Source: Bradyrhizobium diazoefficiens (lineage in GTDB: Bacteria > Pseudomonadota > Alphaproteobacteria > Rhizobiales > Xanthobacteraceae). From it: a stretch of 64,000 nucleotides of DNA. Below the pieces are notes generated by a model, which was not told the origin of the DNA, ran no database searches, and saw only the letters and a program-made list of their open reading frames with translations. A program made the position numbers and the translations under genes. Shown piece by piece: positions 15,868 to 23,737 of this stretch (its first letter is position 1; each line of letters starts with the position of its first letter). The DNA lies in assembly GCF_018129965.1 (NCBI RefSeq), contig NZ_JAFCKW010000015.1, positions 1 through 64,000 of the forward strand. Direction: 5' to 3'.

Positions 15868-17511
15868 ATGTCCGTTGTCGATCCCAGCATGAGCCCGAGC
15901 GATCTTCGCACGCTCGCCGAACAATCCAACGCCTGGCCGTTCGAGCAGGCGAAGGCCATTGTCGCGCGGCTGAAGAAAAGCCCGAAGGACGAGGTGCTGT
16001 TCGAGACCGGCTACGGTCCGTCCGGCCTGCCGCATATCGGCACGTTCGGCGAGGTCGCGCGCACCTCGATGGTGCGGCATGCCTTCCGCGTGCTGACCGA
16101 AGACAAGATCAAGACGCGCCTGCTCGCCTTTTCCGACGACATGGACGGATTCCGGAAAGTGCCCGACAATGTCCCCAACAAGGAGATGCTGGCCGCGCAT
16201 CTCGGCAAGCCGCTGACGCGGGTGCCGGATCCATTTTCCAACGAGTATCCGTCATTCGGCGCGCATAACAACGCCCGCCTGCGCGCCTTCCTCGATCATT
16301 TCGGCTTCGACTACGAGTTCGCGAGCTCGACAGACTATTACACGTCCGGCCGCTTCGACGCGACGCTGCTCAAGATGCTCGCGGCCTACGACAAGGTGAT
16401 GGCGATCATCCTGCCGACGCTGGGACCCGATCGCCGCGCGACCTATTCGCCGTTCCTGCCGATCAGCAAGACGACGGGTGTCGTGCTCCAGGTGCCGATG
16501 ATCCGCCGCGACGCCGCGGCCGGCACCGTGACCTATGTCGATCCGGACACCAACCAGGAAGTCGAGACGCCCGTCACCGGCGGCAACGTCAAATGCCAGT
16601 GGAAGGCCGACTGGGCGATGCGCTGGGTCGCGCTCGGCGTCGACTACGAGATGGCCGGCAAGGACCTGATCGATTCGGTGAAGCTGTCCGGCGCGATCGC
16701 AAGAGCGCTCGGCGGCACGCCGCCCGAGGGCTTCAACTACGAGCTGTTCCTCGACGACAAGGGCCAGAAGATCTCGAAGTCGAAGGGCAACGGCCTCACC
16801 ATCGACGAATGGCTGCGCTACGCTTCGCCGGAATCGCTCTCGCTGTTCATGTACCGCGAGCCGAAGGCGGCCAAGCGGCTGTATTTCGACGTCATCCCGC
16901 GCAACGTCGACGACTATCAGCAGTTCATCGACGGCTTCGCCAAGCAGGACGGCAAGCAGCAGCTCGGCAATCCGGTCTGGCACGTCCACAGCGGCCATCC
17001 GCCCAAGGGCGACATGCCCGTCACCTTCCAACTCCTGCTGACGCTGGTGTCGTCGTCGAACGCGGAGAATGCCGAGACGCTGTGGGGCTTCATCGGGCGC
17101 TATCGCCCCGGCGTGAGCCCGCAGTCCCATCCCAAGCTCGATGCGATGGTCGGTTACGCCATCAATTACTACCGCGACTTCGTCGCGCCGACGAAGACGT
17201 TCCGCGAGCCGAGCGAGGTCGAGCGCGCCGCCTTGCAGGATCTGCGCGATGCGCTGTCGCAGCTTCCGCAGGACGCCTCGGCCGAGGACATCCAGAACGT
17301 CGTCTACGAGATCGGCCGCCGCGAGCCGTTCCTCGACCAGGTCAAGAAGGGCAAGGACGGCCGTCCCGGCGTGACGCTGGACTGGTTCAACATGCTCTAC
17401 CAGGTGCTGCTCGGCCAGGAGAAGGGGCCGCGCTTCGGCTCCTTCGTCGCCGTGTACGGCATCCAGAACGCCGTCAACATGATCGACGGCGCGCTGGCGC
17501 GGAGCGCGTAG
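15868..17511 (+). CDS. lysS: Lysine--tRNA ligase, class I
   Basis: The enzyme charges tRNA-Lys with lysine. At 547 residues it is the class I (archaeal-type) LysRS that most alphaproteobacteria use in place of the class II enzyme. The HIGH-type motif is in GPSGLPHIGTFGEV (residues about 50-63) and the KMSKS-type motif is KISKSKGNG (about 305-313). The C-terminal helical cage (SPESLSLFMYREPKAAKRLY onward) is the expected anticodon-binding region. The ATG at 15868 is preceded by CGGAGGCCCC; a TTG immediately before it is in frame. It is a single gene, flanked by repeats. Confidence 0.96.
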   Translation: MSVVDPSMSPSDLRTLAEQSNAWPFEQAKAIVARLKKSPKDEVLFETGYGPSGLPHIGTFGEVARTSMVRHAFRVLTEDKIKTRLLAFSDDMDGFRKVPDNVPNKEMLAAHLGKPLTRVPDPFSNEYPSFGAHNNARLRAFLDHFGFDYEFASSTDYYTSGRFDATLLKMLAAYDKVMAIILPTLGPDRRATYSPFLPISKTTGVVLQVPMIRRDAAAGTVTYVDPDTNQEVETPVTGGNVKCQWKADWAMRWVALGVDYEMAGKDLIDSVKLSGAIARALGGTPPEGFNYELFLDDKGQKISKSKGNGLTIDEWLRYASPESLSLFMYREPKAAKRLYFDVIPRNVDDYQQFIDGFAKQDGKQQLGNPVWHVHSGHPPKGDMPVTFQLLLTLVSSSNAENAETLWGFIGRYRPGVSPQSHPKLDAMVGYAINYYRDFVAPTKTFREPSEVERAALQDLRDALSQLPQDASAEDIQNVVYEIGRREPFLDQVKKGKDGRPGVTLDWFNMLYQVLLGQEKGPRFGSFVAVYGIQNAVNMIDGALARSA

Positions 17512-17516
17512 CTAGC

Positions 17517-17550
17517 GTAGCCCGGATTGCGCTTCGTCCATCCGGGCTAA
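17517..17550. repeat. Short palindromic repeat, family E
   Basis: GTAGCCCGGATTGCGC followed by GTCCATCCGGGCTAA forms a hairpin. A longer relative lies at 19978-20062. Confidence 0.7.
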
Positions 17551-17628
17551 GAATGCGAAGCGTCCTGAGTCGCAAGATCGGCGGGCGAAAGCTGGCGCTG
17601 CCGGTGTCCTGATGCGGTTACGGTGCAA

Positions 17629-18282
17629 TCACTGGCTCGCCCACACGATGCGCGCGATCCAGCCGATGTCGCACGCAGCGATCGTGCGCCCGGGCTTCTC
17701 CGCCTCCAGCGGCTGCACGTGCAGCGCCTTGGCCGTGCGTCGCTTCAGCGTCGCGACCGTCACATCGCCCGCTGTGGTCTTCACCACCACGCGATCCCCT
17801 TTGCGGATCGGCGTGCCGGGCGAGACCAGGACGACGTCGCCGTCGCGATAGACAGGCGCCAGCACATGGCCGGAAATCCCCAGCGCAAAGATGCGGCTGT
17901 CTTCGGCGGTTGGCAGCGCGATCTCGGTCCAGCCCTTGCCGGATGGGAAGCCGGACTCGTCGAAGGCGCCGCTCGCGCTGGCTGCCGTGATGTCGATCAG
18001 CGGCACCCAACGAACCTCGCCTGAATCGTCGCCGGTCAGCCTGGCAAAACGATCGAGCGAGGTGCCGGTCGCCGCCAGCGCCTTGGCGATCGATTCGGTG
18101 GACGGCCAGCGCTCGCGCCCGTCGGGGGTGACGCGTTTGGATCTGTTGAAGGTGGTGGGATCGAGTCCGGCGCGCTTGGCAAGACCGGACGGCGACAGGC
18201 CGGCATGCTCCGCCAGCCGATCCAGCGCAACCCAGATCCGGTCGTGAGTGAGTATCCTCTGCGCATTGGCCTGTCTGACCAT
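17629..18282 (-). CDS. HTH/S24-fold repressor lacking the catalytic Ser-Lys dyad
   Basis: The 217-residue protein has an N-terminal helix-turn-helix (residues about 15-70, with LSPSGLAKRAGLDPTTFN). Its C-terminal domain has the LexA/CI (peptidase S24) fold, ending RDGDVVLVSPGTPIRKGDRV and on. In active members the loop reads GDSMxP; here it reads GHVLAP (138-143), so the nucleophile Ser is Val140. The general-base Lys position is Ala177. The spacing of 37 residues equals that of Ser119-Lys156 in E. coli LexA, which supports the alignment. It should bind DNA without self-cleavage. ATG 18282 is preferred over TTG 18303. A dyad just upstream may be its operator. Confidence 0.85.
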   Translation of the reverse strand: MVRQANAQRILTHDRIWVALDRLAEHAGLSPSGLAKRAGLDPTTFNRSKRVTPDGRERWPSTESIAKALAATGTSLDRFARLTGDDSGEVRWVPLIDITAASASGAFDESGFPSGKGWTEIALPTAEDSRIFALGISGHVLAPVYRDGDVVLVSPGTPIRKGDRVVVKTTAGDVTVATLKRRTAKALHVQPLEAEKPGRTIAACDIGWIARIVWASQ

Positions 18283-18307
18283 GGGAGGTCCAGCCCGTCG
18301 CAACTCA

Positions 18308-18338
18308 GGAAAACTATCCTCAAATCAACCGGTTTTCC
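18308..18338. promoter_or_regulatory. Candidate operator: GGAAAAC-N17-GTTTTCC dyad
   Basis: A perfect 7-base inverted repeat lies 26 bases upstream of the S24-type repressor start, in the gap it shares with the divergent DUF952 gene. Autoregulation is inferred from position only. Confidence 0.4.
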
Positions 18339-18528
18339 GTTTTCGGTGCAAGGGGGCGGTGGGGCACGCTTTCGAGTTGGGCGCAAACCGGTCCGGGTCA
18401 GCAAAGCCGCGCCGGGGCGGAAGTTGAGAGCCCTTGAGTTCGGCAAGTGTGGCCTTTACGGTCGCCCGCGGGTTTCCAGACCCGCAAGAGACAAAAAACT
18501 CAAATAAAATCAAAGGGCTCCGGTAGCG

Positions 18529-18873
18529 GTGGTCAAGATCTACAAAATCTGTCCGGCCTCGGCCTGGCGCGAGGCAGAGCGGCAGGGTGTTTACCGGGGC
18601 AGCGCGGACGATTCGCGCGACGGTTTCATCCATTTCTCAACCGCCACCCAGGTTCCCGAGACCTTGCGCAAGCATTATTTCGGCCAGCGGGCGCTGTTCC
18701 TGGTCGAGGTCGACGGCGATGCGCTCGGCGGTGAATTGCGCTGGGAGCGCTCGCGCAACGACGAGCTGTTTCCGCATCTCTATGGCGAACTCGATCTCGG
18801 CGCGGTGCTCGCGGTGACGAATCTCAACATGCGCTCCGACGGCGGCCACGACGTTCCGGAGTTGCTGCCGTGA
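18529..18873 (+). CDS. DUF952 domain-containing protein
   Basis: The product has 114 residues and covers the whole DUF952 family length. The N terminus VKIYKICPASAW and the conserved DGFIHFSTATQVPETLRKHY and LRWERSRNDELFPHLYG are clear family marks. The family resembles glutathione S-transferase-associated or ADP-ribosyl-type folds, but its function is not established. It begins with GTG. Its last four bases (GTGA) contain the GTG start of pyrD, so the two are translationally coupled. The upstream gap of 246 bases is divergent from the S24-type repressor. Confidence 0.88.
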   Translation: MVKIYKICPASAWREAERQGVYRGSADDSRDGFIHFSTATQVPETLRKHYFGQRALFLVEVDGDALGGELRWERSRNDELFPHLYGELDLGAVLAVTNLNMRSDGGHDVPELLP

Positions 18874-19967
18874 TCCGCGCCTTCGACGCTTTTTCGCTCC
18901 CTGTGCTGCGCTGGCTCGATCCGGAGGATGCGCATCGCCTCGCGATCCAGGGCCTGCGCTTCCTGCCGCCGGTCAAGCCGCGCCCTGACGATCCCAAGCT
19001 CGCCGTGCGCGCCTTCGGGCTCAACTTCCCCAATCCGATCGGCATGGCCGCAGGCTTTGACAAGAGCGCGGAGGTGCCCGACGCCTTGCTGCGGCTCGGT
19101 TTCGGCTTCGTCGAGATCGGCTCGGTGACCCCGAAGCCGCAGGCCGGCAATCCGCGCCCGCGGCTGTTCCGGCTCGAGCGCGATGAGGCCGTGATCAACC
19201 GCATGGGCTTCAACAATGACGGCGCGGAGGTGGCGCTGCGCCGGCTCGCCGCGCGCGCGCAGCACGGCGGCATTATCGGCGTCAATGTCGGCGCCAACAA
19301 GGATTCGCCGGATCGTGTCGCCGACTACGTCAAGCTGATCGAGACCTTCGCGCCGGTGGCAAGCTACTTCACCGTCAACGTCTCCTCGCCGAACACGCCT
19401 GGCCTGCGCAATCTGCAGGAAGGCGCCTTGCTCGACGATCTCCTCGGGCGCGTGATCGACGCGCGCGAGCATGTCAGGCAGAAGGCCGGCGACACGCCGG
19501 TGCTGCTCAAGATCGCGCCGGATTTGAGTCTCGCCCAGCTCGACGACGTCGTGCAGGTCGCGCGCTCGCGCAAGGTCGACGGCATGATCGTGTCGAATAC
19601 GACGATTGCTCGCCCGAGCACGTTGCGCGAGGAGATGCGCGCCAAGGAGCAGGGGGGCCTGTCCGGCCGGCCGCTGTTTCGCCTGTCGACGCGCATGGTG
19701 GCGGAGACCTATGTGCGTGTCGAGGGCGCGTTCCCCTTGATCGGCGTCGGCGGCGTCGATTCCGGCGGCGCCGCGCTGACGAAGATCCGCGCCGGCGCGA
19801 GTCTGATCCAGCTCTATTCGTCGCTGGTCTACAAGGGCCTCGGCCTCGTCGACGAGATCAAGCGCGACCTGACCTCGACGCTGCTGCGCACGGGCCGGGA
19901 TTCGCTGTCGGAGATCGTCGGTGCCGATGCGGCGACGCTGACGGCGGAGGACTGGCCGGGGGTGTAG
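18870..19967 (+). CDS. pyrD: Dihydroorotate dehydrogenase (quinone), class 2
   Basis: The enzyme oxidises dihydroorotate to orotate in pyrimidine synthesis and passes electrons to membrane quinones. At 365 residues it is the class 2 type. There is an N-terminal amphipathic membrane-binding helix pair (residues 1-40), followed by the FMN barrel with FPNPIGMAAGFDKSAEVPD, GSVTPKPQAGNPRPRLFRL, the active-site loop FTVNVSSPNTPGLRNLQ (catalytic Ser), and IGVGGVDSGGAALTKIRAGA. The GTG start overlaps the DUF952 stop by four bases. The next pathway enzyme, pyrE, is at 32543-33106. Confidence 0.97.
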   Translation: MIRAFDAFSLPVLRWLDPEDAHRLAIQGLRFLPPVKPRPDDPKLAVRAFGLNFPNPIGMAAGFDKSAEVPDALLRLGFGFVEIGSVTPKPQAGNPRPRLFRLERDEAVINRMGFNNDGAEVALRRLAARAQHGGIIGVNVGANKDSPDRVADYVKLIETFAPVASYFTVNVSSPNTPGLRNLQEGALLDDLLGRVIDAREHVRQKAGDTPVLLKIAPDLSLAQLDDVVQVARSRKVDGMIVSNTTIARPSTLREEMRAKEQGGLSGRPLFRLSTRMVAETYVRVEGAFPLIGVGGVDSGGAALTKIRAGASLIQLYSSLVYKGLGLVDEIKRDLTSTLLRTGRDSLSEIVGADAATLTAEDWPGV

Positions 19968-19977
19968 CCAGGTCCCC

Positions 19978-20062
19978 GTAGCCCGGATGGGGCGCAGCGC
20001 AATCCGGGAATCAACCCGCTCGCTCGAAGCCCCCGGATTACGCTGCGCTCCATCCGGGCTAC
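19978..20062. repeat. Palindromic repeat, family E
   Basis: GTAGCCCGGATGGGGCGCAG on the left pairs with CTGCGCTCCATCCGGGCTAC on the right, giving a long hairpin between the convergent pyrD and MATE genes. It may also act as a terminator. Confidence 0.85.
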
Positions 20063-20069
20063 AACTCGT

Positions 20070-21395
20070 CTATCCCTTCGCAAACGTCGCCCGATACAGC
20101 GCCGGATATCTTGCGCCCTGCAGGCCGCCGCGGGCGACATAGAATGCGATCAGCGCGCACCACAATCCGGCATTGCCGAGAGATTGCAGTGCCAGCCAGA
20201 CGCCGAAGAAGATCGCGAGCGATGCCAGCATCAGATTGCGCATCTCGCGCGCCCAGGTGGCGCCGACATAGATGCCGTCGAAGCCGAAGGCGAACACGCC
20301 GGGGATCGGCGCAAGCACGATGAACGGCAGGAAGTCGCGTGCGGCGCGGCGGACGTCCTCACTCGCGGTCATGACGTTGATCAGATTCCGCCCGAACAGC
20401 GCGAACAGCACCGCGACGATCACCGCGAAGCCGAGGCCCCACAGCAGCACCAGCCTGGTCGAATCCGCAAAGCCTTTGGCATCGCGCGCGCCAAAAGTCC
20501 GGCCGCAAAGCTGCTGGGCGGCGTTGGCCAGGCCGTCGAGGAAGAAGGCGCTGACCAGGAGGAAATTGTTGAGCACGGAATTCGCCGCCAGCGTGACGTC
20601 GCCGGCGCGCGCTCCCTTGGCGGTGAAGAACAGGAAGACAGCGATCAGTGCCGCAGTGCGGATCATGATGTCGGAATTCACCGCCAGCAGACGCATCAGC
20701 TTGTCCCGGTTCAGCAGCGTCGCGCGGGGCACGGCAAAGTCGCCGCCCGCATAGCGTCGGCAGACGATCACGCCGAGCACGAAGCCGATCGTCTCCGCCA
20801 GCAGCGCGGCGGCTGCTGCGCCCGCGATGCCAGTGTCGTAGACCAGCACCAGCAGGATCGTTGCCGTCATGTTGATGAGGTTGATGACGACCTGAAGTGC
20901 GAGCGCCGGATTGGCGCGGGCCTGTCCCACCAGCCAGCCGAGGATCACGTAATTGGCAAACGCCAGCGGCGACGACCAGATCCGGATCATGAAATAGGTT
21001 TTTGCGGCGCGCGTGACCCCGTCGCTGCCGCCCATCAGGTCGAACAGCGCGGCGGCGAGCGGCAGTTGCAACGCGATCAACGCGGCGCCCATCAGGCCTG
21101 CGACGATGAAGCCGCGCATCAGGATCGCGGCGAGTTCGCGGCTCTCGCCGGCACCCAGCGCCTGCGCGGTGAAGGCGAGCGTGCTCATGCGCAGGAAGCC
21201 GAACAGCCAGAACAGGCAGTCGAAGATCACCGAGGCCATCGCGACGCCGCCGAGCAGCGCGGCGTCGTCGAGCCGGCCGATCGCGGTGGTCGAGACCACG
21301 CCGATCAGTGGCGTGGTCAGGTTTGCGACCATCGCCGGACCCGCGATGGCGAAGACCTGGCGTGAGCCGACCTTGGGATAAACGGGCGCGTGCAT
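20070..21395 (-). CDS. MATE family efflux transporter, DinF subfamily
   Basis: A 441-residue inner-membrane protein with twelve predicted helices. The N terminus (FAIAGPAMVANLTTPLIGVV, GRLDDAALLGGVAMA and FLFGFLRMSTLAFTAQALGA-like sequence) is the signature of the DinF branch of MATE exporters. Two similar halves are visible. In E. coli dinF is cotranscribed with lexA, but here I see no SOS box upstream. The ATG at 21395 is chosen because the hydrophobic core starts soon after it; the frame runs on to 21548 across the neighbouring gene. It is the downstream partner of the small membrane protein at 21431-21736. Confidence 0.9.
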   Translation of the reverse strand: MHAPVYPKVGSRQVFAIAGPAMVANLTTPLIGVVSTTAIGRLDDAALLGGVAMASVIFDCLFWLFGFLRMSTLAFTAQALGAGESRELAAILMRGFIVAGLMGAALIALQLPLAAALFDLMGGSDGVTRAAKTYFMIRIWSSPLAFANYVILGWLVGQARANPALALQVVINLINMTATILLVLVYDTGIAGAAAAALLAETIGFVLGVIVCRRYAGGDFAVPRATLLNRDKLMRLLAVNSDIMIRTAALIAVFLFFTAKGARAGDVTLAANSVLNNFLLVSAFFLDGLANAAQQLCGRTFGARDAKGFADSTRLVLLWGLGFAVIVAVLFALFGRNLINVMTASEDVRRAARDFLPFIVLAPIPGVFAFGFDGIYVGATWAREMRNLMLASLAIFFGVWLALQSLGNAGLWCALIAFYVARGGLQGARYPALYRATFAKG

Positions 21396-21430
21396 CAGTC
21401 GCGTTGATCCGGCCAGGCGCCCGATCGGGC

Positions 21431-21736
21431 TCAGCGGCTGCGCGGTGCGCCGAACACGCGCATCAGCAGCCAGATCGGGATCACGATGACGGCGCCGAGC
21501 AGGAAGTAGCGCCACAGCCAGTTCACGGTGTCGAAGCCGAGATCCCACAGCCGCTGGAACAGCAGGCGGATGCTGTAGAGGATGTTCCAGGGATCGAAGC
21601 CGATCGCGGCGAGCACGATTCCGACGAGGATCGAGAGCAGGACCAGGCGAAACGCGACCGCCAGCGGCGAGCCGCCGAGAAAGCGGTTCAGCCCATCGCT
21701 GCGGCCGGCCGGCAAATCTCTGACGTCTTGGACCAT
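21431..21736 (-). CDS. Small integral membrane protein (DUF6460-like)
   Basis: The product has 101 residues and two hydrophobic helices (VAFRLVLLSILVGIVLAAIG at about 28-47 and YFLLGAVIVIPIWLLMRVF at about 76-94), joined by an aromatic amphipathic stretch. It resembles the DUF6460 proteins of Bradyrhizobium, which I recall but cannot verify here. The gene ends 35 bases before the DinF-type MATE gene on the same strand. The gap of about 120 bases upstream separates it from the ligase gene and contains nothing distinctive. Confidence 0.7.
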   Translation of the reverse strand: MVQDVRDLPAGRSDGLNRFLGGSPLAVAFRLVLLSILVGIVLAAIGFDPWNILYSIRLLFQRLWDLGFDTVNWLWRYFLLGAVIVIPIWLLMRVFGAPRSR

Positions 21737-21859
21737 CTCAAGCTCCTTGGGGCGGATTCGCCCGATTATAGGTCACGGCGAGGCACATGGGGAACCCCAA
21801 CCAGCTCGTCAATCAGCTTACCGCGTTTTAATTCGGGCGGCCGATCGGCGGGCCCCGCC

Positions 21860-23737
21860 TCAAGCCTCAACCTCTGCTGCTTCCCCTTTTAGCATCCGCT
21901 CCAGCGTCTCCAGCCGGTCCGCCTCGCGCGGCGGCTTGTCCCAGCGCAAGCGGCTGATGCGGGGAAAGCGCATGGCGACGCCGGATTTGTGCCGCGGCGA
22001 GCGCTGCAGGCCCTCGAAGGCAACCTCCAGCACCAGCCCTTTGTCAGGCTCGTGCACGACATGGCGGACGGGACCGAATTTTTCGGTGGTGTTGCGGCGG
22101 ACGAAGCGGTCGATCTGCAGCAACTCCTCGTCGGTGAAGCCGAAATAGGCCTTGCCGACCGGCACCAGCTCCTCGACCTCGTCGCGACCGGTCCAGACGC
22201 CGAACGTGTAGTCGGAGTAGTAGGACGAGCGCTTGCCGTGGCCGCGCTGCGCATACATCAGCACGGCGTCGATGATGTGCGGATCGCGCTTCCACTTCCA
22301 CCATTGCCCCTTCGGCCGGCCCGGCAGGTAAGGCGCATCGCGCCGTTTCAGCATCACGCCCTCGACGGCGTCGGCATCCTCGCCCGCGCCAGCGCTCGAA
22401 GGGTCGGCACGCGCGGCGGTCAACGCGTCCCAGCTAGCGAAAGGGACGGTGGGCGACAGATCGATGCGCGGGTCGCCGAGCTTCCCGATGAAATTCTCCA
22501 GCCGCGCGCGCCGTTCCGCGAACGGCAGCTCACGCAGATCGTTCTCGTCGTCACCGAGCAGATCGTAGGCGCGCAGGTGAATGGGGAATTCCTTGATCAG
22601 CTTCGGCGAAACGACCTTGCGGTTGAGCCGCTGCTGCAGGACGTTGAAACTCTGCACGCGGCCTTCGCGCAGGATCAGGAGCTCGCCGTCGATGGCGCCC
22701 GGCAGGCGTAGCGACGGCACGAGGTCCGGAAAGCTGCCGGTGATGTCCTCGCCGGTGCGCGAATAGAGCCGTGTCGTGATCTGCCCGCGCTCGTCGCGGC
22801 CGGCGACCGCCTGAACCCGAATGCCGTCCCATTTCCATTCGGCGATGTAGTCGGCGGGATCGAGGTTCTGGAAGTCCGCATCCTCGATCGCATGGGCCAG
22901 CATCACGGGGCGGAACGGCGCGGGATCGCGATTGACCGGCTTGTCGCCGCGGCCCTCCAGCCAGGCGAACAGATCGAGATAGGGGGCGCTGAGCCCCGGC
23001 CAGATCAGCTCGACCTCGTGCGGATCCTTGTCGCCGAGTGCGGCTGCCGCGGTCTTGGCCAGCCGCGCGGAGATACCGATGCGCAAGCTCCCCGTGACGA
23101 GCTTCAGGAGCGCCCAGCGGCCGGTTTCGTCGAGCTCGTCGAGCCAGCGCTCGAGCTGCTTCGGCAGCTCGGTCTTGCCGAGCGTGCGCAGCGTGGTGAC
23201 GACCTCGGTGAGGGTGGGCGGCGGCGGGTTGTTGTGGTTGCTTGGATGGAGCCCATTGCTGACACCTTGCCCGGTGTACCCCCCTCCCTGACCCTCCCCC
23301 ACAAGGGGGGAGGGAATGGTGAGAGGGCTGCCTCCATCACTTTCGGAAGCGCTGCCAGTCGTCACTCTCGCCGGCAGCTCCGCATTCTGCTGTGCTCCCT
23401 CCCCCCTTGTGGGGGAGGGCGGGGGAGAGGGATGGCTCGGAAAAGATTCGTTGTTGTTCGTGCCGCGCCTGGGCCACATCAGCGCCACCGTCTCCGAGAG
23501 ATCGCCGACGTAGTCGTAGCTCAGACCGAACAGCACCGGATCGGTGCGCGATGCGATCAGGTCGCGGATCAATGCGGGCTTGGCGTGCTTGAAGCTGAGT
23601 GCACCGGTCAGCGCCGCCAGCGCATAGCCGCGGTCGGGATCGCCGGTCTCGCGAAAATAGCTGGTGATCAGTCGCAGCTTGTTGTTGCGGCCAGGCTCGT
23701 AGGCGAGGCGGTCCAGAAGCTCGGCGAAGCGGTTCAT
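21860..23737 (-). CDS. ATP-dependent DNA ligase of the ligase-associated repair cluster
   Basis: The 625-residue ligase seals nicks using ATP. Residues 1-95 and about 170-260 form the N-terminal DNA-binding domain. The nucleotidyl site is EWKWDGIRVQ with Lys302. Further ligase motifs are SRTGEDITGSFPDL, IDGELLI and EGVMLKRRDAPYLPGRPKG, followed by the OB domain. Between about residues 94 and 170 the sequence is Ser/Pro/Gly/Asn-rich and encoded by a palindromic repeat, making the protein longer than usual for this family (about 530-550). It starts at 23737 with ATGA overlapping the stop of the MBL exonuclease gene, so the two are coupled. Confidence 0.94.
   Translation of the reverse strand: MNRFAELLDRLAYEPGRNNKLRLITSYFRETGDPDRGYALAALTGALSFKHAKPALIRDLIASRTDPVLFGLSYDYVGDLSETVALMWPRRGTNNNESFPSHPSPPPSPTRGEGAQQNAELPARVTTGSASESDGGSPLTIPSPLVGEGQGGGYTGQGVSNGLHPSNHNNPPPPTLTEVVTTLRTLGKTELPKQLERWLDELDETGRWALLKLVTGSLRIGISARLAKTAAAALGDKDPHEVELIWPGLSAPYLDLFAWLEGRGDKPVNRDPAPFRPVMLAHAIEDADFQNLDPADYIAEWKWDGIRVQAVAGRDERGQITTRLYSRTGEDITGSFPDLVPSLRLPGAIDGELLILREGRVQSFNVLQQRLNRKVVSPKLIKEFPIHLRAYDLLGDDENDLRELPFAERRARLENFIGKLGDPRIDLSPTVPFASWDALTAARADPSSAGAGEDADAVEGVMLKRRDAPYLPGRPKGQWWKWKRDPHIIDAVLMYAQRGHGKRSSYYSDYTFGVWTGRDEVEELVPVGKAYFGFTDEELLQIDRFVRRNTTEKFGPVRHVVHEPDKGLVLEVAFEGLQRSPRHKSGVAMRFPRISRLRWDKPPREADRLETLERMLKGEAAEVEA
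23292..23419. repeat. In-frame palindromic repeat inside the ligase gene, family D
   Basis: The arms at 23292-23314 and 23397-23419 are perfect 23-base inverted copies (CCCTCCCCCACAAGG... against ...CCTTGTGGGGGAGGG) with 82 bases between them. The same arm type occurs at 27195-27340. The element is read through in frame as about 43 residues (106-149 of the ligase). Confidence 0.9.

Noticed and set aside
20184..21365. 393-codon plus-strand open frame over the DinF-type gene
   Set aside because: Antisense shadow with a Gln/Arg/Glu/His-rich biased composition; the minus-strand MATE gene is well supported.
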